This document shows, in pieces, positions 61,498-64,000 of a DNA stretch of 64,000 nt. The notes beneath the pieces are model-generated. The model was not told the origin of the DNA. It saw only the letters and a list, made by a program, of their open reading frames with translations, and made no database searches. Position numbers and translations under genes: made by a program. The first letter of the stretch is position 1. Each line of letters opens with the position of its first letter. Source of the stretch: Allohahella sp002354735 (lineage in GTDB: Bacteria; Pseudomonadota; Gammaproteobacteria; Pseudomonadales; Oleiphilaceae); assembly GCF_047946665.1 (NCBI RefSeq), contig NZ_CP172312.1:3658001-3722000 (forward strand), given 5' to 3'.

Positions 61498-62337
61498 TCA
61501 ATGGTCTTCATGCGCCATGCTGAGATACACGATGGTCAGCATCATGAATATGAACGCTTGCAGGGTGATGATCAGTATGTGGAAGATTGCCCACACCAGA
61601 TGCAAACCTACGCCAAGCGCACCTACCCAGATACCAGCCATGTACATGACAGCTATCAACATGAATATCAGCTCGCCGGCGTAGAGGTTACCGAACAGTC
61701 GCAATGCGAGCGAAATAGGCTTTGAAATCAGGCTGACGAATTCGAGAAGAAAGTTGAAAGGAATAAGCCATTTGCCAAAAGGCATCAGTGTCAGCTCGCC
61801 AATAAAGCCGCCAAGGCCCTTGACTTTGATACTGTAGTAAATAACGAGAGCGAAGACGCCCAGCGCGAGTGCAAACGTGATATTGACGTCCGTGGTCGGG
61901 ACGACTTTCATATATTCGACGCCAGCGACGCTGAAAAGGGCTGGAATGAAATCAACTGGAATAAGATCCATGAAGTTCATCAGGAATATCCAGCAGAAAA
62001 TTGTCAGCGCGAGCGGGCCAACTACTTCATTCTTTCCGTGAAAGCTTTCCTTCACGCTGGTGTCGACGAAGTTCACCATGACTTCGACGAAGTTTTGCCA
62101 CTTGCTGGGCACACCACTGGTCGCTGTGAGGGCAGCTTTGCGGAATAACCAGAGGAACAGGATGCCAAGACCGATCGACCAGCCCAGGGTGTCCACGTGT
62201 ATAGCCCAGAAACCCATTTCAGCTGCCTGTTCGCCATTTTCAGCGAAGCCCCAGCCATTCACGGGATGCTTACCATACACCAGGTTTTGCAGGTGATGAA
62301 TGATATAGGAGGTAGGGGTCAGCGTTTCACTCGCCAT
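61498..62337 (-). CDS. atpB: ATP synthase Fo subunit a
   Basis: 279 residues, five to six helices. The essential Arg lies in SLALRLFGNLYAGE, and FMDLIPVDF and LQAFIFMMLTIVYL are typical segments. It provides the half-channels for protons. It follows atpI by about 54 bp. Confidence 0.97.
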   Translation of the reverse strand: MASETLTPTSYIIHHLQNLVYGKHPVNGWGFAENGEQAAEMGFWAIHVDTLGWSIGLGILFLWLFRKAALTATSGVPSKWQNFVEVMVNFVDTSVKESFHGKNEVVGPLALTIFCWIFLMNFMDLIPVDFIPALFSVAGVEYMKVVPTTDVNITFALALGVFALVIYYSIKVKGLGGFIGELTLMPFGKWLIPFNFLLEFVSLISKPISLALRLFGNLYAGELIFMLIAVMYMAGIWVGALGVGLHLVWAIFHILIITLQAFIFMMLTIVYLSMAHEDH

Positions 62338-62391
62338 TATCGATCCTCAGTGTACGGCAGGCCAGAGACGTGCCGGCTTCAAGTTGCGTAA

Positions 62392-62769
62392 TCATTGTGA
62401 CCGCGGCTGCAAAATCCATGGAGCGAACCAGTGGATGGCCTGTACGGCAATAAAAGCGGCAAACAGATGGCCCGCGCTGAGCGGCTTGACGAAGATGAAA
62501 GCAGCGGCAAATCCCGCTGCGGTCATGACCATCTTGATGGTTTCCGCTTTATAAGTTGTCTGTAATATGAGCCTTGCTGATCGAGCACCCTGATACCTGA
62601 ACATGGCCAGAGAAAAATACAGGCCAGGTATCATGCAGATCAAGCCGCCTAACAGGGCAGATAACGCGGCGACTGCGCCACTCAAGGCACCTGAGACTCC
62701 CACACAGACCAGAATCATGAGGCCTTGCATGGCTGGCATCCGCCAGACCGGTGGTTTTCTCATCCGCAT
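62392..62769 (-). CDS. atpI: ATP synthase accessory protein AtpI
   Basis: 125 residues with four predicted helices (QGLMILVCVGVSGALSGAV, LLGGLICMIPGLYFSLAMF and two more). AtpI assists c-ring assembly or Mg2+ supply in some bacteria. The start at 62769 follows CAGGAAAG; a second in-frame ATG is 6 bp downstream. It is the first gene of the atp operon. Confidence 0.9.
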   Translation of the reverse strand: MRMRKPPVWRMPAMQGLMILVCVGVSGALSGAVAALSALLGGLICMIPGLYFSLAMFRYQGARSARLILQTTYKAETIKMVMTAAGFAAAFIFVKPLSAGHLFAAFIAVQAIHWFAPWILQPRSQ

Positions 62770-62886
62770 CTTTCCTGCGTATGCTCAAGTTCTCCGGCTA
62801 TGACCGGCAGATTAAAGCGGGGGCATTATAGGGTCTGGTGTCTGCAATCGCAAGGCCAGAACTCGCGAGCTGAAGTTACTGATTTT

Positions 62887-63795
62887 CTATCGGATATGAG
62901 CGAGGATGCCTTCGAGCTCATCGAGCGAGTGATAGGCAATGGTCAACTGACCTTTACCACGCGCACTCTGGCGGATGGTGACCGCCGCACCGAGCTTCTC
63001 GGAGAGGTTCTGCTCCAGCCTCATGACGTCCGGGTCGACGGCTGTTTCGGCGGCCTTTTCCTTCGGTGCTGCCTGCATCTTTCTGACATATTCTTCCGCC
63101 TGCCGAACAGAATAAGCCTTGTCGATGATCTGTCGCGCGGCACGATACTGATCGTCAGCGGACAAGGCCAGCAGTGCCCGGGCATGTCCCATCTCAAGAT
63201 CGCCACGTTCGAGCAGCGTAGCGACCTCGGGAGAGAGTGCAAGCAGCCGCATCAAATTGGTGACCGTAGATCGGCTCTTACCAACAGCTTCTGCAACTTC
63301 CAGCTGCGTGAGCTTGAACTCATCCTGCAGTCGCTTGAGCGCGACCGCTTCTTCCATGGCGTTGAGATCTTCACGTTGGATATTCTCGATGAGCGACATA
63401 GCGATAGCCGCCTCATCAGGGACGATCCGGATGAGCACCGGTACCGATTTCAGTCCGGCAAGCTGACTGGCTCGCCAGCGCCGTTCACCGGCAACGATTT
63501 CGAATCGACCCTCAGATAAGGGTCGCACCAGAATCGGTTGCATGACACCCTGCTGGCGAATGCTCTGGGCAAGTTCTTCCAGTGCTTCAGCATCCATATC
63601 CTTGCGAGGCTGATAGCGACCGCGCTGCAACTGCTCGATCGGCAACTGGACGAGCTGTTCGTCTTCGAAGCTTCTGCCGGTCTCTGCCTGAGGAACTTCA
63701 GATACGTCGCTTTCCTGTAACGGCTGGCGGGATTTTGCTCCGGCAAGCAGCGCGTTCAGGCCGCGGTCGCCAAGCCCTCTTTTCTTAATGCTCAA
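62887..63795 (-). CDS. parB: Chromosome partitioning protein ParB
   Basis: 302 residues. The N-terminal ParA-interacting Lys/Arg tail (KKRGLGDRGLNALL), the CTP-binding box GERRWRA (103-109), ENIQREDLNAMEEA, and the helix-turn-helix (TQLEVAEAVGKSRSTVTNLMRLL) are intact; the C-terminal dimerisation domain ends QLTIAYHSLDELEGIL. It spreads from parS sites near the origin. It is 47 bp downstream of parA. I saw no consensus parS in the window. Confidence 0.96.
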   Translation of the reverse strand: MSIKKRGLGDRGLNALLAGAKSRQPLQESDVSEVPQAETGRSFEDEQLVQLPIEQLQRGRYQPRKDMDAEALEELAQSIRQQGVMQPILVRPLSEGRFEIVAGERRWRASQLAGLKSVPVLIRIVPDEAAIAMSLIENIQREDLNAMEEAVALKRLQDEFKLTQLEVAEAVGKSRSTVTNLMRLLALSPEVATLLERGDLEMGHARALLALSADDQYRAARQIIDKAYSVRQAEEYVRKMQAAPKEKAAETAVDPDVMRLEQNLSEKLGAAVTIRQSARGKGQLTIAYHSLDELEGILAHIR

Positions 63796-63842
63796 TGGAT
63801 TGTCTCTCTGCAGGGATCTTCGATAACTTCATTCGACAGCGC

Positions 63843-64000
63843 TTAGCTGACTTCTGCGGTCACGGGTCGGGCTCGTTCCTTGGCTCGGCGAATCATCTCA
63901 CCAGCCAACGCAAGATAGGCAATCGTACCTTTTGACTGGCGATCATACTTCAGCACTGGCAGACCATGCGAGGGGGCTTCGGCGAGACGCACGTTTCGCG
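63843..64000 (-). CDS. parA: Chromosome partitioning ATPase ParA/Soj (partial, C-terminus only)
   Basis: The last 52 codons of a gene continuing beyond base 64000. The translation RNVRLAEAPSHGLPVLKYD, then KGTIAYLALAGEMIRRAKER, is the conserved C-terminus of ParA/Soj. It ends TAA at 63843. Together with parB it forms the usual parAB pair near oriC. Confidence 0.92.
   Translation of the reverse strand, partial: RNVRLAEAPSHGLPVLKYDRQSKGTIAYLALAGEMIRRAKERARPVTAEVS

Noticed and set aside
1..64000. tRNA, rRNA, CRISPR arrays and complete insertion sequences
   Set aside because: No cloverleaf-like sequence, regularly spaced repeats, transposase or integrase gene was seen on reading the window; a tRNA scan was not possible.

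Overview
The window is an ordinary-looking chromosomal segment of a free-living, probably marine, gammaproteobacterium. The proteins resemble Escherichia/Pseudomonas-type orthologues (FabA/FabB, Rep, GshA, AlgQ/Rsd, DsbB, CpsG-type phosphomannomutase, GlpD/GlpK, H+-type F1Fo ATP synthase). The right-hand block parA-parB-atpIBEFHAGDC-glmU-glmS is the arrangement usually found close to the replication origin in this class. I cannot name the genus. I saw no tRNA, rRNA, CRISPR array, prophage or complete insertion sequence.

Layout. 1-3.7 kb: the partial comM gene, ubiK, and a nitrogen module (glnK-amt) with an NtrC-like dyad and a weak sigma-54-like site upstream. 3.7-4.4 kb: two copies of a long inverted-repeat element in opposite orientation, flanking a small gene. 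4.4-7 kb: L,D-transpeptidase and fabA-fabB. 7.1-10.2 kb: divergent polyamine genes speE and speA. 10.2-17.8 kb: a leftward gene run encoding a di-heme c-type cytochrome lipoprotein, a Tat-exported DUF1501 protein, a TlpA-like thioredoxin, a small DUF4266 lipoprotein, a DUF3570 outer-membrane barrel, an ApbE flavin transferase and a GST-like protein. 18-24.6 kb: two cyclic-di-GMP proteins (one degenerate) flanking cytochrome c5 and rep. 24.7-30.8 kb: gshA, an RMF-like gene, a FliL-like gene, dsbB, algQ/rsd, a WD40 lipoprotein and two GSTs. 31-40.7 kb: DUF898 membrane protein plus M48 peptidase, phosphomannomutase, glpR-glpD-glpK, a Crp-family regulator and a DUF962 protein. 40.8-43.8 kb: aguB and a CadR-controlled metal module (CDF efflux, cadR, a small membrane protein, a ZIP-like transporter). 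43.8-47.6 kb: a secreted GH26 mannanase-like enzyme with two carbohydrate-binding modules, and a 7TM diguanylate cyclase. 47.7-51.8 kb: an imelysin lipoprotein, a fatty-acid-hydroxylase-family membrane protein and a DUF4856 lipoprotein, with two Fur-like boxes. 52-64 kb: a YkoF-like protein, glmS, glmU, the whole ATP synthase operon, parB and the end of parA.

The best candidate for an undescribed system is the 10.9-17.8 kb operon. It combines heme, flavin-transfer and thiol-redox parts, all predicted to work outside the cytoplasmic membrane. Its DUF3570 barrel carries two copies of an M-S-G-A-S motif that resembles the site modified by ApbE, and its DUF4266 lipoprotein ends in a Cys-Gly-Cys tail. 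The second most unusual item is the pair of inverted-repeat elements: their cores are nearly identical, while their outer arms differ in sequence and yet stay self-complementary. All functional calls come from reading motifs; no database search was run.
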